NCBI RefSeq assembly: GCF_023343835.1
Contig: NC_064433.1
Coordinates: forward strand, 185,211,777-185,275,776
Length of the DNA: 64,000 bases
From: Lagopus muta
Taxonomy: Eukaryota; Chordata; Aves; Galliformes; Phasianidae
Direction of reading: 5' to 3'
How positions within the stretch are numbered: the stretch's first letter is position 1; the number at the start of each line of letters is the position of its first letter. The notes beneath the pieces are model-generated. The model made no database searches and had not been told where the DNA came from. It saw only the letters and a program-made list of their open reading frames with translations. Made by a program: the position numbers and the translations under genes. Below are positions 45,656-59,929 of the stretch, one piece after another.

Positions 45656-48600
45656 AAATCGGATGTATAATTCTGGACTGCTGCCTCATTAAATGGTAAT
45701 GATGGAAGGTGCACAGCAGCAGACAGCAGTGTGGTGTTTGGGGTGTCTGGACATTGTCAACTGAAGTTTAGATTGATTAGAAGAGTTTGAGACTAAACCC
45801 TCCAAGGCATCAGCTCCACTGTGATTTATGTCTCTATCAGCTATAGCAGAGATGCTCTTAAGGACATTTGTGAGAGAGCAACACCTGGGCTCATCCAATC
45901 CTTTGAAATTGCTATAATTGATTAACCTAGTGATACACAAGTGATTCAGAAACTCCTGATATGTAAATTCTGAGGGAAGTGGAACTTTGCTCCTGTTAAT
46001 CTATGTGTATGTCTATGTCAATCTATGTGTATACGCATACTGGTGATAGAACCAGTAGTTCTCTGTACTATGCATTAATCCTAAATGTGCAGGCAATGTA
46101 AAAATCTCATGGAATGCTGATAACTGACATTTTGTTCCTTCTTTTATTGTTAAAGATCCCAGATTTGCCTTCAAAGTTTATTGCCAAGGTAGAACTGATA
46201 GAACTATCACTATTTCTCAAATACTGTTTGGTGTTGTGTGAGACATAGCAGTGCTTTGGCCTGAGGAAGATTTGTCAGCTACTCACAGCAAAGAGTGTGA
46301 AATTCAGGAAAATTATGAATGCAAGAAGTAGGAGAGAGGGCTGCAGGAAAATGCATACACACACACACACATAGATGCATGCAGTACATATATATTTATC
46401 ATTATCCCAGCTTAATTAATTAATATGTGCAATTTTTTGTTAATTCAATCTTCTCAATTTATGAGTTCTCAGGTGGAAATTTTGCTTTTCTTTGCATGCA
46501 TGTGTTGCCTCTTTCTTCCCATCTATTGGGAAGAATCTATGGCTACCTGGAAACTTGAAATAGGAAGACTCAAGTCCTGTTCTCTGCCACTGGGATAAAT
46601 TTCAGTGCCATGTAACCGTGCCACGGTTTCTGTGTGCAGATAGACTTACAGCAGGTTTGCCCTGACCTTAATGCTTTTGGAGAACAATCCCTCATTCCTG
46701 CCGTCCTTGGATTGTGCCTGCGTGTATCTGGTAGCACGCTGGTTAGCACAGGCAGTCCCTGTGCTCTCCACGAGACACTGGCTCTGCCCTTTACAAGGTG
46801 ATCAATAATTCTTACAGACTGTTCCATCCTTTCTGTTCTGTGTTCTTATACATGTCTCATGCATTTCACAATACATCCTATGCAGTAGCAAAATGATCTT
46901 CCCCTTTATCCTATAATGTTCACCTTACCCCTCATGCAGTCATGAATATTCCACTCTCCCAACTCCATTCAGCTACATGGCTCTGCTGACTACCAAACGT
47001 GGCCTTGTTTTACATCGATGGAGCACTGGGATTCAGTCTGAACTCTGCCCTCTCGTACCCATCATGCACAGACATAACATTCTGATTTCTTGTTGCAACT
47101 ATGCAACAGTTTGCTGGGGAAAGGAGAAAAACAAACAAACAAAATGATTCTAAAGAAACAAGACAGTGTAATGCTTGGCCTTGTTGTTCCAATAGATCCT
47201 CAATTTTTTTTACTTTAACTTTCCTTGGAATGAAAGGAATGAAAGGACAGGAGATTACACATGAGATTTCTGCTCTCAGAATTCAATAGCAAGGCTTGCA
47301 AGAAGGACATTTTTGGCCACTGAGATTTTCCAGATTTTCCACATGCATTTCCTTTTGTATAAAAAGGAACTAGTGCCAGAGCTTTGGTCTGTGCAAGCTG
47401 GTCTAACCTCATTCAATCAATGTATCTGTTTCAATTCTCCTCACCAGAAGATCTAACCTTCAGTTTCAAAGGCAAGAGTGATAATTTTAAAAGTATAAAG
47501 TTTTATGTGATCCCATTCTGCTGTTATTAAGGAAAGTGAAAGTGTTACACAGGAAGGGGTGAAATTAGCTTTGAAATGATTTTGCATGCAGCTACTTAGG
47601 CTTTTTTCCTGGCTTTCTCTTCACAGAAGAAACAAGCTTTCTGTGTCTGTTTTGTGAAGGCACGATTTGAGGAAGAACAGAACTTGCTGTTTCACTCTGA
47701 CGACTCTGATGTACTCCCTGGATGATCACTTCAAACACCAAAAGTGCCTTCATAACCAACCCCCATTCCTGTCTTTCCCATCCTCTATTATTTTAAGCAT
47801 ATGAGCCATGCTAGATCACCTTTGAACCGAAGCTGTGCGCTTACTACTAGTTTCACAGCCACAGCTGGGTAACTGCTTTCCAGAAGGAAATTAAATCTGC
47901 ATGGAAGAAAGGGAAAAATTAAGGTCGTTTAAATAAATAAGCTATGTTTTCTCTATCTGGTAGTCTTAGGAACACAGAAATTGTCAGACTGGAACACACT
48001 CAGCTTTCTCCAGCCCAGCATCCTGTCTCTAACAGCAACCAGCACCATCTGCAGAGGACGCATGAACCCCAGCAACACAGACATGGCATAATCTGTTCCT
48101 CTGCAGTGTCTCATTTTTCGATCTTTGGAGACCTTCCTTGGGGTAGTTATTATAGCTCTGGAGCTTGTGTTACTGTGTAAACTTCCTTTTTTTCTTTCTT
48201 TTTTTTTTTTTGTATGGAACCTTGTTCTCATTTTCAGTCTGACACAAAAGGAGATGCAACGATATCTCCATACACTACGACTGAAAGGGAAGTATAGTAA
48301 AATTCCCAAGTGACTCCTGTAGGCATTTCAGATACAAGAATATTAAGTTTCATGGGGACACTTTTCTAGCTCCTGAGGCATGAGTGTGCCAAGCACAGGT
48401 GTTAACAGCAATTTCTGTCACATGTCTGGTGATAAGACTGTGCTGTCATAGTACCTGGGGACAAGAAGATGGTGCAGACATACAGGGGAGTGAGCAAGCA
48501 GGTATGCTTGGGCCTGCTGCTGAAATGGCCTTCATGTGGAGCCCAGCACCATTTTCCCATGTCCAACTCAGGAGGGTTGCAGCACAGTGTCTCATCCTTC

Positions 48601-51432
48601 TAAAAGTCAGAGAAAAATGTATCCTATCTGCTTTTTGACAAGTCTGAGAATATTAGATTTTCAGAATAATGCCATTTTCTGTAACAAGCAGCCACAACTA
48701 ACATTCTTGTTTGAAGAATTCAGAAGCCACAGTGCTCTAAATAATACAGACTAATCAGCCAAAGAGATCTGTTGTTTTGATAAGTCCTGCCAGAGGAGAC
48801 TGAATAAAACTCCAAACCATCAAGATGGCCTGGACATAAGAAGAACATGAGATTTTATTTCCTTTAGTACAGGCTGTGATTTTTTTGATGGTGGAATGAG
48901 ATGCATATGTGCACCTTAAGCTACCTAAAGCCCTCAAAACCCACTGCTCAGTCGCTGCTTAACTCAAGAGGGTTAAGTGCCTAAACTTTCACTGTTGCAC
49001 ATGTATAAAGCAGCTTATATGCTGATCCTGCTCCATATTTTATGAGCTTCTTGGATCTCTCACTCAAACTGCATCCTGAATCCTGTAGTTCATTCTTCTT
49101 GTCAGCCTCCTCTAGGCCTTTCCACAGTGCTTCAAAACTGGAATCTGCTCCCAGCATACCAGTTTCTCAACACATTAGTCCAGGCTTGCTGAAATCTTAG
49201 CTCCTATTCAAGTCTTCTCCAAAGATCTCCCTGAATAACCTTTTGGAAAAAAAAAAAAAAAAAAAAAAAGAAAAAGAAAAAAAAAAAGAAAAGAAAATAA
49301 CAGTCTTCATTTATTACTTTTAATGTTAAGGCAAGATCCTTTTGATCTTCAGCCAGATCAGTTATTCTGTTCCCCAGACTGCTTTCAGCCATGCAAAGTT
49401 TGAATGCCCCCAAGTGCAATCAAGGAATCAGTGGGAGAAGGCCAAGCAATGTTTTTGGTCATACATGAAGCAGAGCAAAGACAATTATTGATTGTCTTAG
49501 GGACAAGTTATATAATAAAACTTGTTACATAAACATGAATGCAGATGACCTCATCTATGACATTAGTTGACTTCTGTGGTTTTTTTTTAACAGTAAATTT
49601 GTTGGGGAGGAAAAAAAGCATTTTAGCTTTTCATAGTCCTTTTTCTTTTCATAGACATCATTGTAATAAGAGTTAAAAAAACATTCGTGGACTCCTATCT
49701 ATATTCAGAAATGAGAAATGAGGTGAGTTCTCTCTGTATAGGGCAGCCATTCATGCATACAAACATCAGCTTCTTGTGTAACTGGATTCAATAACTGCTG
49801 CATAGCAGGTAAGAGTTACTCCACAATGTGTATCCCATCCATTTCTGAAACAGATGTCACCCTAGAGCCATCTCTTCACTTTCTTAAGGAGGTTTATGAA
49901 CTTACAAAAGAGGTTAATCTATTAAAAAGCTCTGTACTGTTCATTCTGCTTCAATTCCAGTGTCCAAAGACTTAGAGCTTCTGGCCATGATAATTTCTAA
50001 TAAATGCTTTCTTCTATATTACCAATTTGTATGCATATAACCTGTGGGTTATCTGCAAAGAAAGCTGGTGTTTCAGCAGCTGTGTGGATTACATTCTAGT
50101 GCAAGAAGCAAAAGGGGTATTTTGGGAACTTTTCATCATTAATAGCCTCCCTACTTCTGATTTCCAACAGGCTAATCCTTTTTCCTTCACTTCCTGTCCT
50201 CTTATTTGCCTTTATTTATTCACTGCAGACAAAACAAGGGAAAATGTAGCTGAGATTATATGCTCAGGTACTCATAAAGGGATAGCAATTATAGTTAATA
50301 TTACATTTAACTTAAAAATGCATGGTTATTACAAGTACTGCTGGTGCAAAGTTCATCACTTTCAATTAATACTGTCTACTTTAAGTTGATACTGTCTCCT
50401 TTCTGGAACAGCACTGCCAACGTTCCTATTCCATGTGCATTTTCCCACTACATTGTAGAGTCCAGACTCTGCTGTCATGGAAAAAACTACACATACTTCC
50501 CCCATAGACTTACATAATTTGCATTGGTGGAGAAAGAAACTGTAAAAGAGTCATCCAAAGAATCTAACTTGGAGGAGCAGCAACAAGACCAATGGGACTG
50601 GTAGACAAGAGACCATAATGGTGCCAATGGGGAGCATCTGAACATCTGGGAGTGAAAGCTTGCTGGTGGGCTATTTGCACATTCCTCAGCCTTAGCCACT
50701 GTATCTCAGGTTGAATCTCTACTAATCAATTTTGTCGCCCTTTCCTTTCTCTCATTACTCCCTCCTTGTATAACTCTTAATTTCCTTAATTGGTAATTTC
50801 TCTGTACTTTTCTCTGATGAATTCTCTTTTCTGAGGTCATCATGTTCTCTTGTCAGGGAAGAAACTGTGCAATGCCTAGCAACATCAGACCTCCATTTGT
50901 CATTCCTTTCTATGTACCACTGATGACAGGGGTGATAATTATCAGGCCCTATCATAACAATATGAAAGGTAGAAACAGAAATTCACTTTCAAAACACTGA
51001 TGCAATTAAACTGAGGAGCCCAGCCTACTTACTAGTACAACAAAGTCCAGAAGACCAGAAATCAAAAAGTGCAGTGTTTGGAGTTGTCCTTTGAACATAT
51101 AACCACATACAATGGTTTCAACTGTATATTAATTTTGACATACTTCAGAGGAACCCTATATTTAACCTCACTCCTGGGGAGCACTTGGGCTACGTTTTCC
51201 ACAAAGTGGCTGAAAAATGTGGAATTATTGACATGCACCAGTCCCTGATGGTGTTTTTCCCTCCCTTTTAGAAGGCAGATTTCCAGATTGTCACCTCTCT
51301 GAAGCACGGACAGTTTTGGTGTTCCTTATCTATCTCCTTATCTACTGTGTACTGATAAGAAGCCATTTGTCCAGTAAGAACATCAGTGGGTTAGATTTAG
51401 AAGCCACTTGGACCTTACAGTATTCTACTTAG
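45656..51432. other. Long unique AT-rich stretch, no gene recognised
   Basis: It contains an (AC)n run at 46355-46370, a T-rich tract at 48187-48212 and an A-rich tract at 49244-49298. Frames at 46570-46827, 47953-48309, 50027-50389, 50755-50955 and 51062-51307 carry no domain I recognise. Confidence 0.5.
49244..49298. repeat. A-rich low-complexity tract
   Basis: A run of 24 or more A followed by GAAAAA variants. AATAAC, not AATAAA, lies about 12 bases upstream, so a retrocopy tail is not supported. Confidence 0.92.
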
Positions 51433-51850
51433 TCTTTTAGAAAGAGTCCAGTGGAAAGTGGAAAAGGTGATAAGGGGCCTGGAACATCTCTTATATGAGG
51501 AAACTGATACACATCAGACTGTTCAGACTAGAGAAGAAAAGACTGAGAGGTGATCTCATCACTGTTTGTAAATATCTAAAGTGTGGGAGTCATGTTGATG
51601 GGGGAGGACTTTTTTGGTGGCAAGCAAGAATAGAATAATGGGCAAGTTCCATACTAATGCAAAGAAGAACTTCTTTACTGTCAGACTTGCACAAGCTACC
51701 TAGAGAGGTTATGGAGTTTCCTTCTATGGAGATACTCAAGACTCATCTGGACACCTACCTGTGCAACCTGCTATAGGGAACCTGCTTTAGCAGGGTTTGG
51801 ACTTGACCTCGAGATTCCTTCCAACCCCTGCAATTCTGTGCTTCTGTGAT
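51433..51850 (+). mobile_element. CR1 LINE 3'-end fragment
   Basis: Plus-strand landmarks: 'tttagaaagagtccagtgga', 'gagaggtgatctcatcactg', 'ttccatactaatgcaaagaa', 'atggagatactcaagactca', 'ctggacacctacctgtgcaa' and the tail 'caattctgtgcttctgtgat'. Same subfamily as 28938 and 53091. 5'-truncated. Confidence 0.95.
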
Positions 51851-53090
51851 ACACTGCCAAGCTTGTCGTCCAAGACATCCAGGTGTATGCTGCATTTACC
51901 AGTTATGAATTAAACTTGGTACAGAGTTAGAATGAAACCCCTGGTGATCCTGGTGATATGAAGCCAAGTTCAGGCAGAACACGATCAGTGCTGATGGACT
52001 GTTGCTGAACATAGGATAAATATCTCTCTATAATTTTTTTTTTTCCTGAAATATTAGAAAACTGGAACATTTTGTCATCTTTCATTCCCTCGACTCTGTC
52101 CTATTGTAAGGTCAATATTTTGCCTTGTGACCAGAATATCAGCATTATGTCTTCAGAATACGGTGCGTCACCATCAGAAAGACACACAATTCCTAAAAAA
52201 AAATATTTTGATGTTTACAGTCTTGAACTTCCCAGTGAAGAAGATACAAGAATTATTAACGTAGTATTTTGAGTATTAGAATTAAAATGGAATCTGAAGG
52301 GCCTCTTAGGAGGAGCCTGGTGTTATTTTGACATTACAAAAACTCGTAACCCAAAACCAACATTTAATTTTCAGAAAATGGAGACAATTTTCCAAATACA
52401 ATTCTTGCCATAACATGATTATCAAACCCTGAAAGATTTTCAGTGTGGAGATCTTTTTGCTAAAGTTTCAGAGCTTCCAAAGGACAAACTGTAAGAAAAC
52501 TGAAATATTTAACCAAAGTAGAAATAATATCTGTGTGAATATTTTTTTTCTGGCTTGCTCCACTACAGATAAAAATGTTGTAAGCCTTTGAAAGACAGAG
52601 AATTTCCTAACCCTTCTGTGAAAGCTGGAGCTGGGTGGCTTGTTACCATTTAGATTTACTCAGTGCTGTGTGCTAAAGACAGGTTCTTAGACGTGCCCTG
52701 CTTAATTGAGGTTTTAATAGCTGCTAATTCTGTCACCATTAGCAAAACATTAGAGTGCTCTGCTCCAGAACATAGAGGTTACAGGTTAACAGTGGATTTT
52801 ATACTTGGAAATACTAAGCAAAGCCAACTTTTTGTTTCTTCTCAAGATACCTAGCAAGCAGTCAATTTATCATTAGCTTTCTGTTCATAAAATAATGGCT
52901 TGCTAGGTTTTGACTGCAATTTAATCAGTTCCTATTAAGTTCTTCAGTTGCAATCCTATATTGCAGGGAAATTTCTCTGTAGATGTACCCTGGTTTTGTT
53001 CAGTTTTTCATTTACTTTTGATTACTGTGAGAGACAGGATAACAGGCTAATTGCATCTCAGGTATAGCATTCTGGTGCTTCTTTTATCTT
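51851..53090. other. Unique sequence, nothing recognised
   Basis: Frames at 52072-52272 and 52663-52854 have no domain. A short T run lies near 52037-52046. Confidence 0.5.
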
Positions 53091-53340
53091 ACAGAATCAC
53101 AGAACTGCAGGGGTTGGAAGGGATCTCTCAAGATCATTAAGTCCAAACCCCTGCTAAAGCAGGTTCCCTACATCAGGTCTCACAGGTAGGCATCCAGGCA
53201 GGACTTGAATATCTCCATAGAAGGAGACTACAACACTCTGGGCAACCTGTGCCAGTGCTCTGTGACCCTCACAGTAAAGAATTTCTTCCTTATGTTTGTA
53301 TGGAAATCTCTGTGTTCCAGTTTGTGCCCCACTGTGACAC
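53091..53340 (-). mobile_element. CR1 LINE 3'-end fragment
   Basis: Inverted tail 'acagaatcacagaactgcag', then 'gggttggaagggatctctca', 'aggcatccaggcaggacttg', 'gggcaacctgtgccagtgct' and 'tccagtttgtgccccactgt'. Confidence 0.95.
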
Positions 53341-54751
53341 ACCACTGGATCATGGTCAGCCCACTCCTACTGCTCCTGTTCTTGCTGCATTATCAATTGT
53401 TTTCTAAATGCATACTCTGTAATCCCATAATCCTTGCTTCCTGTAGACTGTTTCATAAGGTAAAGGGCAGGAATCTGTTGCCTAAAACCAGGAGTTCAGC
53501 ATCCTTGTAAGCATAGAGGGGTATCTTCGTCATTCCAGCTGCTGCTTCTGAAAGCTGCAGATCTTGCAGACCTGGCCCCCTGGACATGTTTAGGACACTC
53601 TCGGGTGTCCCAGATTGCACTACGAACCCGTAAAAAGGCAGCTGAATCCTGCCCAGACAGTTTAACACTGTTTTACACGTTACACAGTGTCTAGCACAAT
53701 GAATCTCATATCCTGACAAGTGACTCTGGGTGCTATAAGCAAAACTACGCACTTTGTGAGACAGCCATAAATGTGAACTTAGAAAAGACCATGGATAGAT
53801 CAAATCTGTGCTGTAAAATGTCTTCAGAGTGGAAACATTTCTCTTTCTTGTCAGAATTTGGCAAAGTAAAGTCCCTCATAGGAACAAATACATTTTAATT
53901 TAAGTTCATTTTGAAAACAGGATAAAAATGATTTCAGTAAAGGACATTTTGATTGTCTGTCTCCAAATGGTTTTGTTTCCACTTGAAAATGTTATTTTAG
54001 ATGTATGTACACAAAATGACATATGTCCATATGCCTATATTATGTCTAAGTGTAATGTATGCCCATAATGCAAGAGGTGAAGTTGGAATGGAAACTTTGC
54101 TTTGTGTTCTCATGGAACATTTACATCACCCTGGAATTAATTCACTTGCATCTTTGTGTAGCACAAAACATTTTGTGTGGGATGGCAGTTAAATTGGAAA
54201 AGGTAAACTTCAGTTTTTCACAGTTCTCTGGCTGCAGACCTGAGATATGCCAGGTAATCTTTGTAGTAAGTGTTGGATTGGAAGGCATCTTGGGGTCACT
54301 TTCCTATGATTCTACAGTTCAGTGTGTGCTGAACCATCACAATCAGGGCATACATCATATTTTGAGACAAAATGAAAGTATCTAATTTAGAAATATAGTC
54401 ATTTTTGTTTCCTATTTAGCTATAGGAGAAATACAACCTCAGAAAGCTATTCTCTTCTAAATTGAGCTGGACTGGGATCTGAGAAGGAAAAGGAACCAGA
54501 AGTGAGAATTTGTCTCTCACTGGCATCTTTTCTTATAATATGAATTAATTTCGTGGATTTAAATTTAATTTAATTAATGTAAATATTTAAAAATATTTCA
54601 GTGATTTCTTCTCAAAAAAGCAATTGCTAATGAACAGCTCTTTCTTTTAATACACAGTTTTAGCACTAGGCAGGACCACCCCTAAAAGATTGTCTTTCCT
54701 TCATTTAGGGAAGCTGGCAACTGTAAAACCTAGGAAGCATCAGTTACTATA
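53341..54751. other. Unique sequence, nothing firmly recognised
   Basis: The minus-strand frame at 53453-53803 (116 codons) is one of the longer non-repeat frames but shows no domain. A weak CR1-tail-like patch lies at 54270-54330. Confidence 0.45.
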
Positions 54752-54804
54752 TTTAATTTATATTTATATTTATATTTATATTTATATTTATATTTATATT
54801 TATA
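54752..54804. repeat. (TATATT)n microsatellite
   Basis: About eight to nine copies of a TTTATA hexamer. Confidence 0.95.
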
Positions 54805-57800
54805 CACTTCCCTAAATACCTCTCACAGAAAATATTAAATTAAAAACAAATGTAAAAAAAGATTGGCTCAGTGGCCTCATCAGCTCAGAAGAGCAAGATC
54901 CAGCTGAGATGGACTCATCCACTGAATGATTAACAAAGAAGAGGCCTTCCTGTTGAACAGATTTAATTGAATACTACACTGAATTTGAAAGAGAAAGGAA
55001 TGGTATTATCATTCCACCAAAGTAAAATGAGTCTTGGTAGAAATTCTTTATGATAAGCTAACTCTCTTGTTTAACACAGCTAAGGAGAAAATGCTTCACA
55101 TGGAAAGTGATGTCATGTGCTGTCACCTTCACTACACTAAGTCATAGTTTTCCTTGCCTTGGGAATTACAAGTTTTTCACTCTGATCTGATTTTGCAATT
55201 AATTTCTTTAACTTATGTAAAAATAAACAAGAACCATCACCCAAGTGATTATTTTGAATACAGAGCTTTGCATTTACATTTAGAAGCTTTAAAGGCAGTT
55301 ACCATATCCACACATAAATAGAGCAAAGCAGCCCAGCTGTAGTGCAGAACTCATTAAACTATTCTCCCTGATTTTTTAGTGTGAATGATTTGTGAATACA
55401 TTTATATATATATATATTTCTGAATTGATTCCCCAGATGTTTCATGCAGACATTTGATGAATTAGTTTCATACTGGGTGTTGTGCTGCTGGTTTTGAACA
55501 TGCTTTTTCAAACAATGTTGTTGCTTCTCCAAGTCACATGTCGACCTTTTTCTTCTTTATATGGGTCTACAAAACATGTATAAGCAGGACAAAGGTTAAT
55601 CAGGATGCTGGTGCTGTAAATAATCAAATAAGTGCTGCAGAGACCATTACTGTCATCAAGCTTCCTTTGCTTGCAGAAGAAGAGGAGAAGGACAATCTTG
55701 TGATTTAAGCTAGTGGACTGTGACTCAGGATATCAGAGTTCAATTCCTACATCTAAATGTATTGTAATACAAATAACCTAAACTTCATCCCTTACTTTCA
55801 ATTTAACAATCCTCATCCTCCCATTGCTTCATTGTGTTCCTTTGCTCTGAATGAAGGAGGATACTGAGGATACTGCAGGTTAACAGCAAAAGATTAATAC
55901 ATTAGAGAACATGCTTAGCAGTCCAATGACCTGAATTATTGCTGTGTTGATTAGTATGCAAGAGAGACCACATGTGAGTCAGCATCATTCTAAAACAGCC
56001 TCATCTAAGTGGAAGGACATAAAAATATTTACCCACTGGGCATTTTGGGAATATTTTTAGCTTCAGAGGTAGGGAACCAATATCCTTGGGAGATGGAATG
56101 AATGTTCTTAAGGCAGAAGAAAAAAGTGCAGCACAGTAACAGAACGTGACAGGCCATAAGCAGAGTCTCAATGCTTCTTACACTTCCTTACTCTCTAAAT
56201 AAATGTGCAATTGTTCATAACAAACACATTCCAAGATCAAAGAAATGAAAAGTATAGACTAACAGTCCCAGACACCACTGATTTCAGGTACAATAATGGA
56301 ATTACCTGACAGAGCTGAAAAAAATCCCATGTGTGCAGCTAGCACAAACCTCCAATTGGTAGGGTGTTATGGTTCTTCCCCATGGCTCAGTGGGAATGTG
56401 TGTGATGGCAGTGGTAGGGCAAAGGTAGGGAAAATCATATCTGAGGGAATAGGTTGAATACTTACTTGATCACAGATCTCTCCTAGTAAGAGAAAGAAGT
56501 CAGAAACCGGATGGCTGTCCTGCCCATCACACTTTTCTTGTGAGCACAGGGACTCAAGCAGGACAGAGAAGAGTGAATGCTGTCTTCACTAAGTAGGATA
56601 GCAGCAGAGAATAGTGCCAAGGAGAATAAAAAAAAAGAAAAAAGGAAAAATTGAAGAAAGAGAAAGCAAGGAAAGGTGCAGAAATATACCTGATCTGCTC
56701 CAAAGGGAACCTTGTCCCAAGCATCTTGTGATGTAAACCCTTGCTACTTTGTCATGGCTTCCATCTATTTGGAGCAGGGATATTCAGTATTCTACATATT
56801 GTGTCCCCCAAAACTTGTTATATCCAGAAATATCACTTGGTCTAATCAAAAGCACTACCTTTTTTTTCTCCCCTACGCTTCAAATCATCACTTCAGACAT
56901 TTGTGAATACAGCAATGCCACTTCAGCTTTCCAGAGGTGAAGTGAAACCTTGTGTATCAGAAAGCAACAGTCAGCTTATTTCTTTGCTTCTGCTTTTCAC
57001 AGCCCAGTGAGCTCCTGTGAAGTTGTTCTTCACTGTACTTGATTTCCTTTCTGCACCTCAACATGTTGAAGAGTACTCTTGTTTACAAAGAAATTTAGCC
57101 ATGTTCTGGGGATGGAGCTTGTTTTCTAATAACATAGGATGGAGAGGAGGAATAAAAGAATTGTGTTTCCTACAATTATCTCTGGCCTGCTTGGCATATA
57201 CTCTCATATCACCCATCACATTCATGAAAACCTGTAAACCCATCCCAAATATATACTAGAGTTTCAATTACTCCTATAATATACAATTAGCATGAAACAA
57301 ATGAAAACAACCTGAGAATAAAATAGAAAAATAGATGTAATATAAAAGATATTTTTATTATTTTTTTCTTTTTCTTTTTCTTTTTCTTTTTTTTTTTCCA
57401 GATTAGATTGTTCTTCAAGTTCATATCAAAATCCACAACAATTACTTTGGGGTCATCTATTCATCCTTTTTTCTTTGTGGATTTTTTGCTGTTGTTGTTG
57501 AGGCAGGGAAGCAGAGGAAGAGGGGAAGAGTATTTTTTTTCTTTTAGATGTGTTCTCCCAGTCCTTTTCTCAACTGATCATCCCTTCAGAGTCTTGGATG
57601 TAGAAATGACCACAATGCACTGCTCTTCATTAGTGTGCATCAGCTCTAAACTATAGTTTAAAATTTTGAACACAACCATTCATTAATTTAAGATTAGGAC
57701 AAAGTGGTTTGTCGATTTCTTAAAGGGAATGCATTCATTCAACCTTTGTGATCCTCATGATATTTAAGATGGATAAGCCTATTGTCTGTACTTTAAAAGA

Positions 57801-59288
57801 TTTTGTAAAGCAGTGCGGACCAGCAAATACACACTTGTACATGTTGCTAAGCCAAATATATTACAGGTTCACTAAGCTAATCAAAAGTGGCATTAAGTGA
57901 TAATCAGATGGAGGTTATGACTAAGAATGAATTGTTGTGTTCAAACGATTAATCTTTCAAGCAAATAATGCAGGTAATAACATCAAATAGTGAGTTTGGT
58001 ACTATTCAAAATAGCTTAAGTTTGTTTTATATTAGAAAAATGTAAGGAGAAGCTACTTTCCTTTCATCTATGATCTTAGCTATATGTACAGATATTTCTA
58101 GGGAAGGGAAAAGATTCCCTGAAGACAGAACTGCACTTTACCTCAGAGGAGCTTCTCTCTCTCAACTATGTTTGTCTGAATGTTAGAAATTAAGTTTACA
58201 GTAGACATGCAGTCTGCAGAGAAGTCAGAAAGAAAATGCACAAACCAGAGGTCTACTCTTCTTTTCTAGTCTTAAACATTTGATTTTGGGCAAGAAAACT
58301 CTCCTCCAGAAATCTGTATCTCTTCACTTTGCCTAAAGAGGATGTATAGGATTAGTGTGGACTAGATAAGTATTTTATATATGAAAAATCTGTTCTAGAC
58401 ATCTAATTTTTATTTATTTGTATATTTATTTAAGTTTGGTAAAATTAACCTGGGTCTGAGGATTTGTTCTAGGCTAAGCCCTTTGACAACACAATTCAGA
58501 AAATACAAATGATGAAGTCCCTTTGTTCATCTCAGCAGTGTGACTGGATGAATGCTATTTGAATGTCTCCTCCCTGAGTCTCACTGCTATGAATTATTGT
58601 GGTTATTCTTATTCCACCCCCTAACTTTAGAACAAAAGAACCTTTTCAAAGACTTCACACAAAGGTGATGGATAAATCATACACATTAACTGCTTTTGAA
58701 TAACGCTATTTAAACCCTAAAAATCTGTTAATTCTGTACTGTTTACTTTAAGAAAATTATTTAAGGCATTGTTTATGCATATGCTGACAAGCGCATATAA
58801 TTTAATTGAAAAAATAATAAAGAAAAAAGATGAAAGTGATTGTCATTTCATACAAAGAGACTGAATTTTACTTTATTTCTGTGTAACTTGCACACAAATG
58901 GATGTTGCTATTTCTTATCTTTATGGAGGCAGTAGATTTATGGTAAGAATTGATAACACATTCATAGTGACTTATGGAATGTGGCTTGCACTAGTTAGTG
59001 TGTGAAGTCCTTCATCTATCCCTTTTCAGTTTAGAGGAAGGTGAGCACCTTTGGGTGTGATTTACACTACAAGAGAAAGATCCACCGTTCTTAAGGAAAG
59101 GTTTGTCCTTATTAGAATGCTATCCTGTTCCTGTGTAGAATTCTGTGACGTTTCGGCCAACTAGACAACACGAGTTCTCATGGCTCAATAGAGGGAAATC
59201 ATCAACATATGATAAAGAATTCCATGACTGAATAATTTATTTTTTTCAGAAACAGCAGTATCAGATGCAGATATAGATCGTAGAAACA
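54805..59288. other. Long unique AT-rich stretch, no gene recognised
   Basis: It contains a short (TA)n at 55402-55417, an A-rich tract near 56624-56665 and a (TTTTTC)n tract at 57361-57399. No exon, RNA gene or named repeat could be supported. Confidence 0.5.
57361..57399. repeat. (TTTTTC)n low-complexity tract
   Basis: About four CTTTTT hexamers flanked by longer T runs. Confidence 0.9.
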
Positions 59289-59432
59289 AGAATCAAAGAA
59301 TCATTAAGGCTGAAAGAGAGCACTAAGATCATCCAGTCCAACAATCCATCATCTCGACCATGCCCACTGACCATGTCAGTACCACATCTATCCTTTTCTC
59401 AAAAACCTCCAGGGACAGTGATACCACAACCA
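59289..59432 (-). mobile_element. CR1 LINE 3'-end fragment
   Basis: Inverted tail 'agaatcaaagaatcattaag', then 'agatcatccagtccaacaat', 'accatgcccactgaccatgt' and 'aaaacctccagggacagtga'. It is diverged and 5'-truncated. Confidence 0.9.
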
Positions 59433-59929
59433 TACACATAGTGAATTTATAAGGAAGCGATGATGACAGCTACAATGATGAATTGTAGTCAGCTGATAGA
59501 AAATCACCCTTTATACAAGTGCTTAAATCTTGCACCTATGCTTTCCCATGTTTGACACCTAGGGAGCTGCATCATTAATACCAAATCACAAAGGGAAAGG
59601 CAGAATGGAATCTTGCTCAACATTAGTCCATTAAGTATCACATATCTAAATACTTAGTTGGGTTCCTTCCATAATTTGTAGAGAGCAATTTATCTGGAGG
59701 GCAATTTATCCAGTTTCTCTATTATTGTGGTATGAATTGTCATCTGTAGGAACCTATATTTGTATTAACCATGAAGCAAGTCTAGACATTTACTTAGACT
59801 TCAGAGTTAATTTTTAGATGACAACAGATCCTCACTTAGAATACAGCCAAGGTATTCTGGCCAAAGTCTCTATTCATTTTTTCTATGTTTGTCTTTTTTA
59901 GGCCCTGAATGATTAGACTTTTCCTAGGC
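59433..59929. other. Unique sequence, nothing recognised
   Basis: No supported feature on either strand. Confidence 0.5.

Noticed and set aside
50487..51307. Three successive minus-strand frames (51062-51307, 50755-50955, 50487-50699)
   Set aside because: Considered as a decayed gene, but the frames share no recognised protein and have ordinary chance lengths. Only a database search could revive the idea.
54270..54330. CR1-tail-like patch 'tcctatgattctacagttca'
   Set aside because: Only one imperfect octamer and no convincing 3' UTR before it.
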